Program-made: the position numbers and the translations under genes | Part shown: in pieces, positions 39,274-48,205 of the stretch | Layout: the number at the start of each line of letters is the position of its first letter | Position numbering within the stretch: the stretch's first letter is position 1 | NCBI GenBank assembly: GCA_025963635.1 | Contig: JAOQAK010000011.1 | Span: 1 to 55,372, forward strand | From: Ferruginibacter sp. | Lineage (GTDB): Bacteria > Bacteroidota > Bacteroidia > Chitinophagales > Chitinophagaceae | Direction of reading: 5' to 3' | DNA length: 55,372 nucleotides | Notes under the pieces: model-generated | What the model was told of the DNA's origin: nothing | Seen by the model: only the letters and a program-made list of their open reading frames with translations | The model's database searches: none

Positions 39274-41835
39274 CTATTGGGGGAAGTTTATTATTAATTC
39301 ACATCCGTTTCCCGGCGATGAAACAACATTCATTTTTCCATTAAATAATGAAGCCCGGGTTCTGATATTCAATAAGCCAATACCATTTGCTTTTTCAGAA
39401 GGGTCGAAACCTACTCCATCATCTTTTATAGTCAACAGGAGTTGTTCCTTTTCACGGATTAATTTTATATGAATATTTCTGGCGTTTGCATGTTTAAGAA
39501 TATTATTCATCTGTTCCTGCACAATCCTGTATATTGATAACCTGAGCTTTTCAGGAATCGTGCTTTCATTGAGACCCGTGACTTCCTTTTGAATGGTGAG
39601 CAAACTACTTTTCGATAATGTTTCAATCAAAAGATCAAGCGCTTCGAAAAGTCCATATTCTTCTATGAAGGGTGATATCAATGAGTGGGATAAATTTCGT
39701 ATTTCATTAATGGCTATGCCAATAAATTTATTCACTTCATCAATAAAAGGGTGATGTTCTTTTAATTCTTTGTTTTGGGCCATGCCAAGGTACAGCAGGC
39801 AGGAAGCCAGGATCTGGTTAACATTATCGTGCAATTCACGCCCTATCTCCTGTCGTTCATTTTCCTCAGCGGTAATTACAGCATCAGTAATTTCCAGCTG
39901 TTTCTCTCTTCTTTCTTCATCCAGTTTTTGCTCCAGTAGAACCTTGTCGGTTATATTAGTGGCAATCGAAAGGATCACCGGCCTCCCTTTATACATGATT
40001 CTATGAGAAGCAATATTCATAAACATGATATCGCCGGATTTAGTACGATGTGTCCATTTCAGAAATAATTTTAGCTCCGTATCGTCTGCGCCCGCCATTT
40101 CTAAAAATTCCCTATACTTTGAATAGCCTTCTTCAGACCGCAGTTCTAAAATGCTCTTCTGAAGTTCCAAAGTGGTCATTTGAAGAAATTCTTCCCTGCT
40201 GTATCCATATTGTTCAATTGCTGTATCATTCACTTCTATAACTTTGAGACTAATGGGATCTGCAATAAATATACAAGCCGGATTATTATTAAATAGGTAA
40301 CGATAATCCTCTTCTGATCTTCTTATTTCCTCTTCTGCTTTTTTCCTTTCGGTGATATCAGAGGTTGCCACTACTATTCCAGAAATGATGTTTTTATCGT
40401 TCAAAATAGGGAACATTCGTCTGTAATACCATTTGACAGAGCCGTTATGTTGAGGAGATGACACTTCATAGTTAACATACGCCCCATTGAGCACCTCTTT
40501 TATACTTTGTTGTGTTAATGACAAGTTTTCCCCTCTGAAATAATTAAGTAAATATTCTTCTGTCTTAATTTCATGGCAAAGTTCCCTGGAAACAAAATCA
40601 AAAGCAACCTGGTTAAAAGAAATAATACGAAGATTTATATCTAGCAAGATATATCCTGTATCTGTATTGTCGAAAATAGTGTGCAGATTTTCTTCAGATT
40701 TCTGGAGTGCCGCTTCAGCACTTTTACGAGTGTCGATTTCATGAAAGAATGATAGTACTCTTTCTGTACCGGCAATATTGGCGAAGGTTAAGTTTACTTC
40801 TACCCAATGAATATTACCATCCCGATATCTGAATTGACAATCAAAAATCTGGTCGCCGCGGGTGGCGGCTAAATGTATTTTCTCGTTGACCTCATTTTCA
40901 ATACAATCCGGGCTAAGAGATAAATAATGCCGGTTAATTAATTCCGCTTTGGAAAACCCTGTAATTTTTGATGACTTTTCATTTGCATCAATGACACTTC
41001 CTGTTTCAACGTCTATGATAAAAATCGCATCACTGGCTTTATCAAAAATTTCCCTGTAATTAGCTTCAGTTTTACGTAATATCTCCTCGGTTTCTTTATG
41101 GCCTGCGATCTCTTTTTGCAGATCCTCGTTGGTAAGAGCAAGTTGAAAAGTTCTTTTAGCGACAAGCTGCTCTAAATGGGAATTCTCTGCCTGTATCTGG
41201 GCCTTTGTTTGAATTAGAAAAGGCTCTTCAACGACCTCCCACTTGTCATTTCGTTTGCTTACAGCACGTTCATGGGTATGTACGATATCCAGCAATCCTG
41301 CAGCATTACAATTTGCAAGCGGATAGGTACACAACACGATTATCCGATGATTGGCAATGGCATAATTCAATTGCCTTTCGTAATCTATGAAATCTTTCCA
41401 CAGTGTATGTTCAACCCAGCTTTCATTGCCATTGGCCCGCATTCCGTCGTAACCCAATGCCAATGCTTTATCCAGTTTTTCAAGCCAACTTTTGATTAAT
41501 TTCTCTGTATCGAATATCGTCTCTTTCATGTACCATTTTCCATGCGGTATAATCTCTATACTTCCTTTTTTGATATAGTCTTCCAGGTTGGGGACAACCT
41601 GCTGCAATGCGTGTATAGCCTCCGCTGCTGTCATCGCATCGGAAGTAATCCAGAGGCAGAACTCATTATTTTCTAATCCAGCCTTAAAATAAGGGATAAG
41701 TATATCATACAGGTCTTGCTTTGTGTCGTAAAAATTGCAGCAATGTGTTCCCCACTCAAGCCCTCCCAGGATATCTATACCCGAATTTCTTAACTTTTGG
41801 TCAGGCACTCTTACATTCTCCACTGCATCGTTCAT
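39274..41835 (-). CDS. Orphan sensor histidine kinase, MEDS-PAS-PAS-PAS-HisKA_3-HATPase
   Basis: The protein has 853 residues from the chosen start. A MEDS-type sensory domain (about 20-195) begins with GTHCCNFYDTKQDL; it is known from DcmR-like regulators. A coiled-coil linker leads to three PAS domains (about 257-370, 380-497, 507-630). HisKA_3 dimerisation follows with phospho-acceptor His669 (GRELHDNVNQ), and a HATPase_c domain with DDGVGFDP and GIGLLNIRTRA. No membrane segment is evident, so it is a soluble NarX/DesK-class kinase. The start at 41835 (MNDAVENV) is preferred to one 33 codons upstream, whose extra residues have no domain. No response regulator gene is adjacent, which is unusual for this class. 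Confidence 0.9.
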   Translation of the reverse strand: MNDAVENVRVPDQKLRNSGIDILGGLEWGTHCCNFYDTKQDLYDILIPYFKAGLENNEFCLWITSDAMTAAEAIHALQQVVPNLEDYIKKGSIEIIPHGKWYMKETIFDTEKLIKSWLEKLDKALALGYDGMRANGNESWVEHTLWKDFIDYERQLNYAIANHRIIVLCTYPLANCNAAGLLDIVHTHERAVSKRNDKWEVVEEPFLIQTKAQIQAENSHLEQLVAKRTFQLALTNEDLQKEIAGHKETEEILRKTEANYREIFDKASDAIFIIDVETGSVIDANEKSSKITGFSKAELINRHYLSLSPDCIENEVNEKIHLAATRGDQIFDCQFRYRDGNIHWVEVNLTFANIAGTERVLSFFHEIDTRKSAEAALQKSEENLHTIFDNTDTGYILLDINLRIISFNQVAFDFVSRELCHEIKTEEYLLNYFRGENLSLTQQSIKEVLNGAYVNYEVSSPQHNGSVKWYYRRMFPILNDKNIISGIVVATSDITERKKAEEEIRRSEEDYRYLFNNNPACIFIADPISLKVIEVNDTAIEQYGYSREEFLQMTTLELQKSILELRSEEGYSKYREFLEMAGADDTELKLFLKWTHRTKSGDIMFMNIASHRIMYKGRPVILSIATNITDKVLLEQKLDEERREKQLEITDAVITAEENERQEIGRELHDNVNQILASCLLYLGMAQNKELKEHHPFIDEVNKFIGIAINEIRNLSHSLISPFIEEYGLFEALDLLIETLSKSSLLTIQKEVTGLNESTIPEKLRLSIYRIVQEQMNNILKHANARNIHIKLIREKEQLLLTIKDDGVGFDPSEKANGIGLLNIRTRASLFNGKMNVVSSPGNGCELIINFPQ

Positions 41836-42116
41836 GACAGAATAGTTGTGTATCAAATAACAGCCATAAAATAAACAACAAGTACTATACCACTTTTCTC
41901 TACTGATTAATGGTAGCCGTTTTACTATTTCCATGCTGTCGCCACACCTTTACCTCTTGTTCCTCGTTTTCATATATCAATCCCCCTGTTTAGGCATTGT
42001 CTGTATGTGAACGTGACAAAAATTAATGGAATTGTTATGGATTTATATTATTTTTCACGCCAGTTTAAAGACGAGTTCTTAAAACAGAAAGCAAGTGCAG
42101 AATAAAACCTGCCCAT

Positions 42117-42259
42117 GCCAATGCATTGCCAAAAGTCAGGGCTGGACATTGTAACTTCGGCTTCAGTTCGCTATCAGCTTTAGTTTGGGGCTGAACTCTT
42201 TCTAAACAAACTTTTCGGTAATTTTAATCATCATTCTTCGGCAATTCAAAAAGTTAGCG
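42117..42259 (+). other. attC-like recombination site A
   Basis: An imperfect palindrome of about 143 bp. The left arm has AATGCATTGCCAAAAGTCAG, and the right arm CTTCGGCAATTCAAAAAG followed by the R'-like box GTTAGCG (42253-42259). The left RYYYAAC box is decayed. The right end GTTAGCGGT is the exact inverse complement of ACCGCTAAC at 42851-42859, the start of the next site. This is the relation expected between the 5' edge and the attC of one integron cassette, which would contain the VOC gene. Confidence 0.6.
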
Positions 42260-42403
42260 GTAAGCGTAACGAGCGATATCATAAAGACAAACATTCAGAC
42301 AAAAGGAAAAAGACATCATTATATTTTTAGTTATTGCAGTATCTTTCTATCAGGTTCGGATTAGAGAAAAATAATTACAAGACAAAATAAAAAAGCATCA
42401 AAT

Positions 42404-42781
42404 ATGAAAAAAGTAACAGGCATCGGGGGCGTTTTTTTCAAATGCAAAGACCCCAAAAAAATGACAGAATGGTATAAAGAAAATCTTGGTTTAAACACAA
42501 ACCCATATGGGGCAACTTTTGAATGGTTTGAAGAGGCGGACAGTACAAAGAAGGGACAAACACAATGGACTCCGTTTGCCGAAACGACAAAATACTTTGA
42601 ACCTTCAACTAAGGATTTTATGATCAATTACAGGGTAGAAAACTTGGAAGCACTTGTTGATGCGTTAAAAAAGAATGGTGTAACTATTGTGGACACTATT
42701 GACTCTTATGATTATGGTAAATTTGTCCATATCCTTGACGCAGAAGGAAACAAAATTCAACTATGGGAACCGAAAGATTGA
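42404..42781 (+). CDS. VOC-superfamily (glyoxalase-like) protein, cassette gene
   Basis: This 125-residue cytoplasmic protein has two beta-alpha-beta-beta-beta modules of the vicinal oxygen chelate fold: GIGGVFFKCKDPKKMTEWY for the first, and FMINYRVENLEALVDALKKN then GKFVHILDAEGNKIQLWEP for the second. The final Glu of IQLWEP is a usual metal ligand position. The substrate is unknown; relatives include glyoxalases, dioxygenases and antibiotic-binding proteins. It is the only gene between attC-like sites A and B, whose edges are inverse complements over 9 bp, so it looks like a single-gene mobile cassette of about 740 bp. Confidence 0.88.
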   Translation: MKKVTGIGGVFFKCKDPKKMTEWYKENLGLNTNPYGATFEWFEEADSTKKGQTQWTPFAETTKYFEPSTKDFMINYRVENLEALVDALKKNGVTIVDTIDSYDYGKFVHILDAEGNKIQLWEPKD

Positions 42782-42851
42782 ACATGACAAAAACAGTTGA
42801 GGGTGGAGTAAAAATGATCAGCCAAAAACTAAAGAGAGACAGGAGCGCCAA

Positions 42852-42999
42852 CCGCTAACAATGCATTGGCAAAAACGGGGCAGGACCTCTCCGATTGATC
42901 TTTTAGTTCAACTTGTAATTTTCGTTTTCAATTAAACCTCGTTGGCCGGGCAGGACCAGCAGCGAATTCCCCGTACTTCGCCAATGCAAAACGTTAGTA
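42852..42999 (+). other. attC-like recombination site B
   Basis: A 148-bp imperfect palindrome from CCGCTAAC (42852-42859) to GTTAGTA (42993-42999). The left arm is AATGCATTGGCAAAAACGGG; the right arm is CCCCGTACTTCGCCAATGCA. The arms pair as CTAAC, TGCATTGGC and ACGGGG with bulged bases between, the architecture of integron attC sites (R'', L'', L', R'). The length is within or just above the known attC range. It lies 71 bp after the VOC gene and 48 bp before the next gene. Confidence 0.7.
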
Positions 43000-43046
43000 A
43001 CCTTTTCCAAAACCTTTCATCAATAATAAATTAAACCTATTCAATT

Positions 43047-43904
43047 ATGAAAAAATATTTTTTAATAAGTTTTTTAGCACTTCTTGTTGGATGTAATGAC
43101 AGCATAGATAATAACCATATTGACAAAGGCAAATCTTATGTTACAGCTAAATCGTCGGGCGACACGAATGAAATTCATAAGAATATATATATTAAGGCAA
43201 AACCTGACTCGCTTGGAATAGATTCTGCAAAGACTGCTGTTATTGTAGTTGACATGGAGAATGATTTTGGCAGCAAAGGTGGAATGATGGACAGGGCTGG
43301 AATTGATATTTCAATGATTCAAAAGGTAATAAACCCAACAGCAAAAGTTTTGGCAACCGCCCGGGAGGCAGGCTTAAAAATTATTTATCTTAAAATGGGT
43401 TTCCGGGATGATCTGTCTGACCTCGGTAGTGAAGAATCACCCAACCGCGTAAGACATCTTCTGATACATGTTGGAGATACCGTTAATGCTCCCAATGGTT
43501 CAAAAAGCCGTATTCTGATTCGTGACAATTGGGGCACAGATATAATTCCCGAACTAAAGCCAAAAACAGGTGATATTGTCATATATAAGACGAGATTTAG
43601 CGGCTTCTATAGAACGGAATTAGATTCTATTCTCAAACAACTAGGCAAAAAATATCTTATTATTACGGGATGCACTACAAGTGTATGTGTGGAGTCTACC
43701 GTGCGTGATGCCATGTTTAGAGATTATTCGTCTATAGTGCTTGAAGATTGTGTAGCCGAACCGATTGGATATGGTTTACCAAGAAGCAATCATGACGCAT
43801 CGCTTTTAGTAATTCAAAGCGTGTTGGGCTGGGTTTCAAACTCTAAAGATTTTATAAATGCATTTCAAGAACCGCACCGTGTTACTAATCAGGTATCTCA
43901 GTAG
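43047..43904 (+). CDS. Isochorismatase-like cysteine hydrolase, lipoprotein
   Basis: The protein has 285 residues. A lipoprotein signal with lipobox LVGC (Cys16) is unusual for this mostly cytosolic family. The alpha/beta hydrolase-like domain has the triad Asp69 (VIVVDMENDF), Lys181 (YKTRFSGFYRTEL) and nucleophile Cys214 (GCTTSVCVESTVRDA). It probably hydrolyses an amide or similar bond of a small molecule in the periplasm; the substrate is unknown. It begins 48 bp after site B. The 3' end contains GTTACTAAT (43881-43889), close to the inverse complement of its own 5' edge GTTAGTAAC (42993-43001), as expected of a cassette, but this box lies inside the coding sequence and could be chance. 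Confidence 0.9.
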   Translation: MKKYFLISFLALLVGCNDSIDNNHIDKGKSYVTAKSSGDTNEIHKNIYIKAKPDSLGIDSAKTAVIVVDMENDFGSKGGMMDRAGIDISMIQKVINPTAKVLATAREAGLKIIYLKMGFRDDLSDLGSEESPNRVRHLLIHVGDTVNAPNGSKSRILIRDNWGTDIIPELKPKTGDIVIYKTRFSGFYRTELDSILKQLGKKYLIITGCTTSVCVESTVRDAMFRDYSSIVLEDCVAEPIGYGLPRSNHDASLLVIQSVLGWVSNSKDFINAFQEPHRVTNQVSQ

Positions 43905-43928
43905 AAGACGAGAAGAAGGGTATACTGC

Positions 43929-44225
43929 AAACAGCAGTTTTGCAAAAGTTGGGCTGACGAACTAAAATTAAACTGCAAACCAATATTTAGCTTTCATCAG
44001 GCGCAGGGCTTTGCTCTGTGCCGCCTCGTTACTACTTTCCGGATTAATTAATAGATTACAACTACAAATGAGGCTTTTTGTATAGTCGTTGCCTGCTTAC
44101 AATTAAGTGCATCCCGTATTCACCCGTAAGCCAAATAGAGCGCTTTCGCGAAGCAGTTTATTTTTGGGGCCGTTGCCGTAATAGATTAGTTTAGCGTGCT
44201 TCAACACAAGCGCTGTAGGCTGTTG
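43929..44225 (+). repeat. Long intergenic repeat, copy C
   Basis: It starts with an attC-like left arm CAGTTTTGCAAAAGTTGGGC. It contains CATCAGGCGCAGGGC (shared with 39044-39058), the phrase AGATTACAACTACAAATGAGG, and the 50-bp block at 44156-44203 (TATTTTTG, CGTTGCCGTAATAGATTAG, TTTAGCGTGC) that recurs five more times downstream. It ends in CAACACAAGCGCTGTAGGC, a decayed R' region. The block carries a -7-like TATTTTTG facing the next gene. Confidence 0.7.
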
Positions 44226-44277
44226 TAGGCTATTGTACCAACGTTCTTTAATTCACTACCATTAAAAAATTATAACA

Positions 44278-45495
44278 ATGAAGCCTTTTCTCGCCGTTAT
44301 TCTTGTCCTGGGTGTTTTTCTTAACCGTAATCATCTGCCGGCAGAGGAAAATGTTGTTGCCGGTAAGGGTTCATTGAAAACCGGTGCTGATCAAACAGAA
44401 AAATACCTGCCTTATTTGAAAGGGAAAAGGGTGGCGTTGCTTGCCAACCAAACATCAATCATTGGAAAAAAGCATTTGGTTGACAGTTTGAAAACACTCG
44501 GGGTTAATATTGTGAAAGTATTCGGCCCTGAGCATGGTTTTCGCGGCAACGCCAGCGCCGGTACGGTTGTACCTGACGAAACCGATGTTTCTACCGGAAT
44601 ACCTGTTATCTCTTTATATGGTAATAAAAATAAACCGACCAAAAAAGAGCTCGCTGATGTTGATATCATAATTTATGACCTTCAGGATGTTGGCTGCCGC
44701 TTCTATACCAATATCAATGCGCTGTCTCGTTTGATGGAGGCCTGTTATGAAAACAGTAAAGAATTACTCATCCTCGACAGGCCTAATCCCAACGGGTATT
44801 TAATTGACGGCCCGGTACTCGACATGAAATTTAAATCGGGCATCGGCATGTTTAGTATCCCTATCTCGCATGGATTAACCGTTGGTGAATTTGCTCAAAT
44901 GGCAAATGGCGAGGGATGGCTAACGGGTAAAGTAAAATGCAGCCTGAAAATTATTACCGTGGCTAACTACAACCACGATATGCCGTATACTTTACCAGTA
45001 CCTCCATCTCCTAATTTAAATACCCAACAATCGGTTTTACTGTATCCTTCAACCTGTTTGTTTGAAGGCACTTACCTAAACCACGGACGCGGCACGTATT
45101 TCCCATTTACCGTAATTGGAAGTCCGGAACTAAAAGGTAAATATGATTTTACTTTCACACCAGCAAGCATAAAGGGAATGGCAGAAACGCCGCTTTTCAT
45201 GAACCAGGTTTGTTACGGCATCGACCTGCGCAACTATGATGTTGAGCTGTTACGAAAAAAGAAACAGGTTAATCTGCAATGGATGATAGAACTGTACAAC
45301 GCTTCTCCTAACAAAGAAAAGTTCTTTGACTCCAGGTTAAGCGCACAAATGGGCGTTATTGAAAGACTAGCGGGCAATGCTTCATTCAGGCAACAGATTG
45401 TGGATGGCAAATCAGAAAAAGAAATCCGTGAAAGCTGGGAACCTGGCTTAACCGACTATAAAGTGATGCGAAAAAAATATTTACTTTACCCTTAA
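44278..45495 (+). CDS. DUF1343 / NamZ-like exo-N-acetylmuramidase (GH171 type)
   Basis: The protein has 405 residues. A signal-like hydrophobic start (about 1-15) and a DUF1343 domain follow: LLANQTSIIG, the family signature FGPEHGFRGNASAG (about 82-95), IIYDLQDVGCRFYT (about 131-144), LDRPNPNG and GRGTYFPFTVIG. DUF1343 proteins include YbbC/NamZ of Bacillus and Tannerella, exo-enzymes that release N-acetylmuramic acid from peptidoglycan fragments. The length is normal. A role in muropeptide recycling or prey cell-wall use is inferred. It follows long repeat copy C and is followed 95 bp later by the YdeI-like gene without an obvious site between them. Confidence 0.9.
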   Translation: MKPFLAVILVLGVFLNRNHLPAEENVVAGKGSLKTGADQTEKYLPYLKGKRVALLANQTSIIGKKHLVDSLKTLGVNIVKVFGPEHGFRGNASAGTVVPDETDVSTGIPVISLYGNKNKPTKKELADVDIIIYDLQDVGCRFYTNINALSRLMEACYENSKELLILDRPNPNGYLIDGPVLDMKFKSGIGMFSIPISHGLTVGEFAQMANGEGWLTGKVKCSLKIITVANYNHDMPYTLPVPPSPNLNTQQSVLLYPSTCLFEGTYLNHGRGTYFPFTVIGSPELKGKYDFTFTPASIKGMAETPLFMNQVCYGIDLRNYDVELLRKKKQVNLQWMIELYNASPNKEKFFDSRLSAQMGVIERLAGNASFRQQIVDGKSEKEIRESWEPGLTDYKVMRKKYLLYP

Positions 45496-45590
45496 CAGGC
45501 TGCATGTGCCTGCGGGGCCAGTCGTCATTCAACATGATTCAGCAGTTTAAATTGTTTGTATAATTTCGCAAGGCCAATAATATAAAAAAT

Positions 45591-46037
45591 ATGAAATTTA
45601 AAACCATTCTGTTTGAAGCCGGCAAAACCGCCACCGGCATAAAAGTTCCTCCTGAAATTGTTGAGAGTTTTAATGCAGGAAAGAAGCCACCTGTCCGAAT
45701 AACCATTAACGGTTACACCTATCGAAACACAATTGCAGTCATGGGCGGAGTTTATATGGTGGGTGTAAGTGCAGAGCATCGTAAAGGTGCCGGCGTTCAG
45801 GGTGGTGACCAAATAGAAGTCACCATCGAGTTAGATACAGACCCCCGTGTGGTAGACATTCCCTCAGAATTTCAAAAAGCACTCGATAAAAATGCTGCCG
45901 CAAAGAAGTTTTTTGAAACACTTTCAAATAGTAAAAAGAAAGGGATCGTAGTTCCTATTAAAGATGCGAAGACCGACGAGACGCGGGACAGAAGGATAGA
46001 AAAAGCTGTCAACCTATTAAAAGAAGGGAAATCATAA
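45591..46037 (+). CDS. DUF1905 / YdeI-OmdA-like protein
   Basis: The protein has 148 residues. The N-terminal part (MKFKTILFEAGKTATGIKVP, VRITINGYTYRNTIAVMGG) is the beta-barrel DUF1905 fold. The C-terminal part (PSEFQKALDKNAAAKKFFET, then TRDRRIEKAVNLLKEGKS) is the helical OmdA/YdeI-type domain. It is cytoplasmic and its function is unknown; proteins of this family are common single-gene accessory genes. TATAATTTC at about 45561 could be a weak -7 element. It lies in the same orientation as the other cassette-like genes. Confidence 0.85.
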   Translation: MKFKTILFEAGKTATGIKVPPEIVESFNAGKKPPVRITINGYTYRNTIAVMGGVYMVGVSAEHRKGAGVQGGDQIEVTIELDTDPRVVDIPSEFQKALDKNAAAKKFFETLSNSKKKGIVVPIKDAKTDETRDRRIEKAVNLLKEGKS

Positions 46038-46089
46038 GAACTTAGTATAGCGTAGAAATAAATAAAAGCGCCCACAACTTTAGAAGAAA

Positions 46090-46290
46090 AAGCACGAACA
46101 CATACCATTGTATTTGCAAAATCGGGGGCAGGACTAAGCATGTCTTCTATAAAGCTATTATCTGTTACAAGTGCTTACCCTGTCTGCTTGCACGCAAAAT
46201 AGGGAGCTTTCGGGAAACATTTATATTTGGTGTCGCTTGAAGTAGTAGTAGAGTAGTTTAGTGTACGTGAGGGCGGGTGTCTTGCACAGC
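46090..46290 (+). repeat. Long intergenic repeat, copy D
   Basis: It begins with an attC-like left arm (CGAACACATACCATTGTA, then TTTGCAAAATCGGGGGCAGG) and ends with the 50-bp block at 46219-46270 (TATATTTGG, AGTAGTAGTAGAGTAGTTTA, GTGTACG). The middle is shorter than in copy C. The block has a perfect -7-like TATATTTG. No clear R' box follows. The rest of the gap to the VOC gene at 46470 shows nothing notable. Confidence 0.6.
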
Positions 46291-46469
46291 TTTAGTACAC
46301 AAACCTGTGAAATTATTGGCAACAAAAATTTTGTGGATGGCCACTAATGCACGAATGTTTACCGAATCAAATTTCAATCTTCTTTATTTGTGCCAGGATA
46401 TAAACCAGGTTGAGTGAAGTTTTGGATAGAGACTATGACTTTTTATTATAAATTGATAAATAAATAACC

Positions 46470-46922
46470 ATGGCAAAAAACAGTTTACTACGAATGGACA
46501 ATGTCGGCATCGTTGTAGAATCCCTCGATGACGCTATTGCTTTTTTCACGGAGATAGGCTTGAAGCTCGAAGGGCGAGCCACGATTGAAGGAGAATGGGC
46601 TGGCCGCGTTACCGGTTTGGGCACTCAGTGCGTAGAGATTGCTATGATGGTTACCCCCGATGGCCACAGCCGGCTCGAAATTTCACGATTTCTCAGCCCG
46701 CCTACTATCTCAGATCACCGGACTGCTCCTGTGAATTCTCTTGGTTATTTACGCGTCATGTTCACCGTTGAGGACATTGACGAGATGGTATCCAGGCTCA
46801 CCAGGCATGGCGCCAAACTCGTTGGAGAAGTGGTTCAATACGAGGACTCGTACCGGCTCTGCTATATTCGCGGCACCGAAGGAATTTTAATCGGCCTGGC
46901 GGAACAACTCAGCAATAAATGA
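46470..46922 (+). CDS. VOC-superfamily protein, second, cassette-like gene
   Basis: The protein has 150 residues. Two VOC modules: MDNVGIVVESLDDAIAFFTE with SRLEISRFL for the first, and GYLRVMFTVEDIDEMVSRL with DSYRLCYIRGTEGILIGLAEQ for the second. Glu positions in LEISRF and in the last strand region are candidate metal ligands. Not closely similar to the VOC protein at 42404-42781. Its GC content is visibly higher than that of its neighbours, suggesting separate acquisition. CCGCTAAC (46962-46969), an R''-like box, follows 40 bp after the stop. Confidence 0.88.
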   Translation: MAKNSLLRMDNVGIVVESLDDAIAFFTEIGLKLEGRATIEGEWAGRVTGLGTQCVEIAMMVTPDGHSRLEISRFLSPPTISDHRTAPVNSLGYLRVMFTVEDIDEMVSRLTRHGAKLVGEVVQYEDSYRLCYIRGTEGILIGLAEQLSNK

Positions 46923-46961
46923 GCGGGGCAGGGTGTATAAAATTTTTGACAGGCCAATTTT

Positions 46962-47060
46962 CCGCTAACCAGGGCCAGGGGAAACGTTTTTTATTTGGGC
47001 CGCATGCCTTAATAGAATAGTTTAGTGTGCAACAGCGCAGGCGCTGTGCTTTATGCGAAA
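46962..47060 (+). repeat. Short repeat with R''-like box and 50-bp block
   Basis: CCGCTAAC (46962-46969) is identical to the R'' box of site B. It is followed at 46988-47034 by the recurrent block (TTTATTTGGGCCGCATGCCT, GAATAGTTTAGTGTGCAAC) and by GCGC-AG-GCGC near 47036-47045. The element is a compressed version of copies C-F. About 190 bp without other features follow before the RidA-like gene. Confidence 0.55.
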
Positions 47061-47250
47061 TTTTCCTGAACAGAATTAAGCCCGAAGCTAACCAAGACGA
47101 AAAAAGTGAAAATCAATAATTTTTATCGCAAAACTTAAATGAATGATTTTTTCAAACAAAAAACGTCTGTCAGAATGCAAAATCATACTCATCTACACCG
47201 AAATATAAAAACAATCTGACACTCCTGAGTATTTCAATTTACGACCAAAA

Positions 47251-47607
47251 TTGGAAAAAGATTATGGTTACTCACATGCTGTAAAAATTGGTAACGACCT
47301 TAAAATCTCCGGAGCAGTAAGTATGAATGATTCAGGGACAATAGTTGCGCCCGGTAACATGGAACAACAGATGAAAAATTGTTATGCTGACCTGGAAAAA
47401 ATCCTGCAACATTATGGTTACAATTTTGACGATGTAGTGGCTGAAAATATTTATACCACCAACATGGCAGATATTATCAAAGCATCCGGTTTGCGGAATT
47501 CTATTTATAAAAAGCAATTCCCTACAGGCACCTGGCTTGAGGTAAAAGGCCTGGCAGTAACAGGACAATTAATTGAGATAGACATGGAGGCTCATAAAAC
47601 AAAATGA
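47251..47607 (+). CDS. RidA/YjgF-like protein, probably N-terminally shortened
   Basis: A 118-residue RidA-family domain: DYGYSHAVKIGNDLKISGAV, MKNCYADLEKILQHYGYNFD, VAENIYTTNMADI and KQFPTGTWLEVKGLAVTGQL with the C-terminal IDMEA strand, typical of reactive-imine deaminases and relatives. The usual Arg near the conserved RxE-like C-terminal site is not obvious. No ATG fits: the frame opens after a stop at 47206 and TTG at 47251 is the first plausible start. The residues before it (PEYFNLRPKL) look like a decayed version of the family N-terminus, so the gene may have lost its true start. An attC-like left arm follows 20-60 bp after the stop. Confidence 0.75.
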   Translation: MEKDYGYSHAVKIGNDLKISGAVSMNDSGTIVAPGNMEQQMKNCYADLEKILQHYGYNFDDVVAENIYTTNMADIIKASGLRNSIYKKQFPTGTWLEVKGLAVTGQLIEIDMEAHKTK

Positions 47608-47629
47608 TTTTAATTCGTGGCAAGATGCA

Positions 47630-47665
47630 CGAACACAATAATGCATTGCCGAAAGTGAGGCCGGC
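47630..47665 (+). other. attC-like left arm, no right arm
   Basis: GCACGAACACAATAATGCAT followed by TGCCGAAAGTGAGGCCGGC matches the left half of sites A and B and of the Septu-unit site. The right half is missing: the convergent cupin gene ends at 47684. This looks like a truncated site at which the array was rearranged. Confidence 0.45.
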
Positions 47666-47683
47666 AAAGTCAACAGAATTGAA

Positions 47684-48205
47684 TTAGTTACAATACGGTT
47701 CTATTAATCCTTTTACTACGCCTCTTTTCCTTTCCTTCCTTGCACGGCTTAAAAGTAGTAGTTCAATCAGGCCTGGGAAGCCGGTGAAGCGACTATCTGA
47801 ATGTTCCGGCAAAACCGCCAAATGGTCGAATCGTTTAGGTATATCTTTATTATTAGTTAATCCATCATCGGCAAGCCGATAACCGATACACAAACTTTCA
47901 AGAAACTTGTTTTCTGCCGGGCTGATTTTTACATGGAAACGAATGAAACGATGGATCTCATTTCGCCCGGCGATTGCTTTCTGCGGCGATAAAAGTCTGT
48001 AGATTTCCCTTCCTGCATCAACTCCTAATTCACTTTGTACCGGGATAAATGTTTCTGTAAATGAAGTATGGTAATGTTTCGGCGTACCACCGCCGGGTGC
48101 CAGCTCCACTTCCACCAGGATATGGTCATTGCCTGTTTCATCTGCAGTTTTTGAAAGGGTCACTTTGTCCTTTACTTTCGGATTGCAGAATACTCGCGTT
48201 TGCAT
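47684..48205 (-). CDS. Cupin-domain protein
   Basis: This 173-residue single cupin has motif 1 around GGGTPKHYHTSFTETF (His44, His46, Glu51) and a motif 2 His at about 85 (RNEIHRF), enough for a metal site. The C-terminal tail is hydrophobic then very basic (LIELLLLSRARKERKRG). The function is unknown; similar proteins are often annotated only as cupin. It is one of the few minus-strand genes in the array and converges on the RidA-like gene, with truncated repeat DNA in the 76-bp gap. A canonical-looking attC lies upstream at 48303-48380. Confidence 0.85.
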   Translation of the reverse strand: MQTRVFCNPKVKDKVTLSKTADETGNDHILVEVELAPGGGTPKHYHTSFTETFIPVQSELGVDAGREIYRLLSPQKAIAGRNEIHRFIRFHVKISPAENKFLESLCIGYRLADDGLTNNKDIPKRFDHLAVLPEHSDSRFTGFPGLIELLLLSRARKERKRGVVKGLIEPYCN

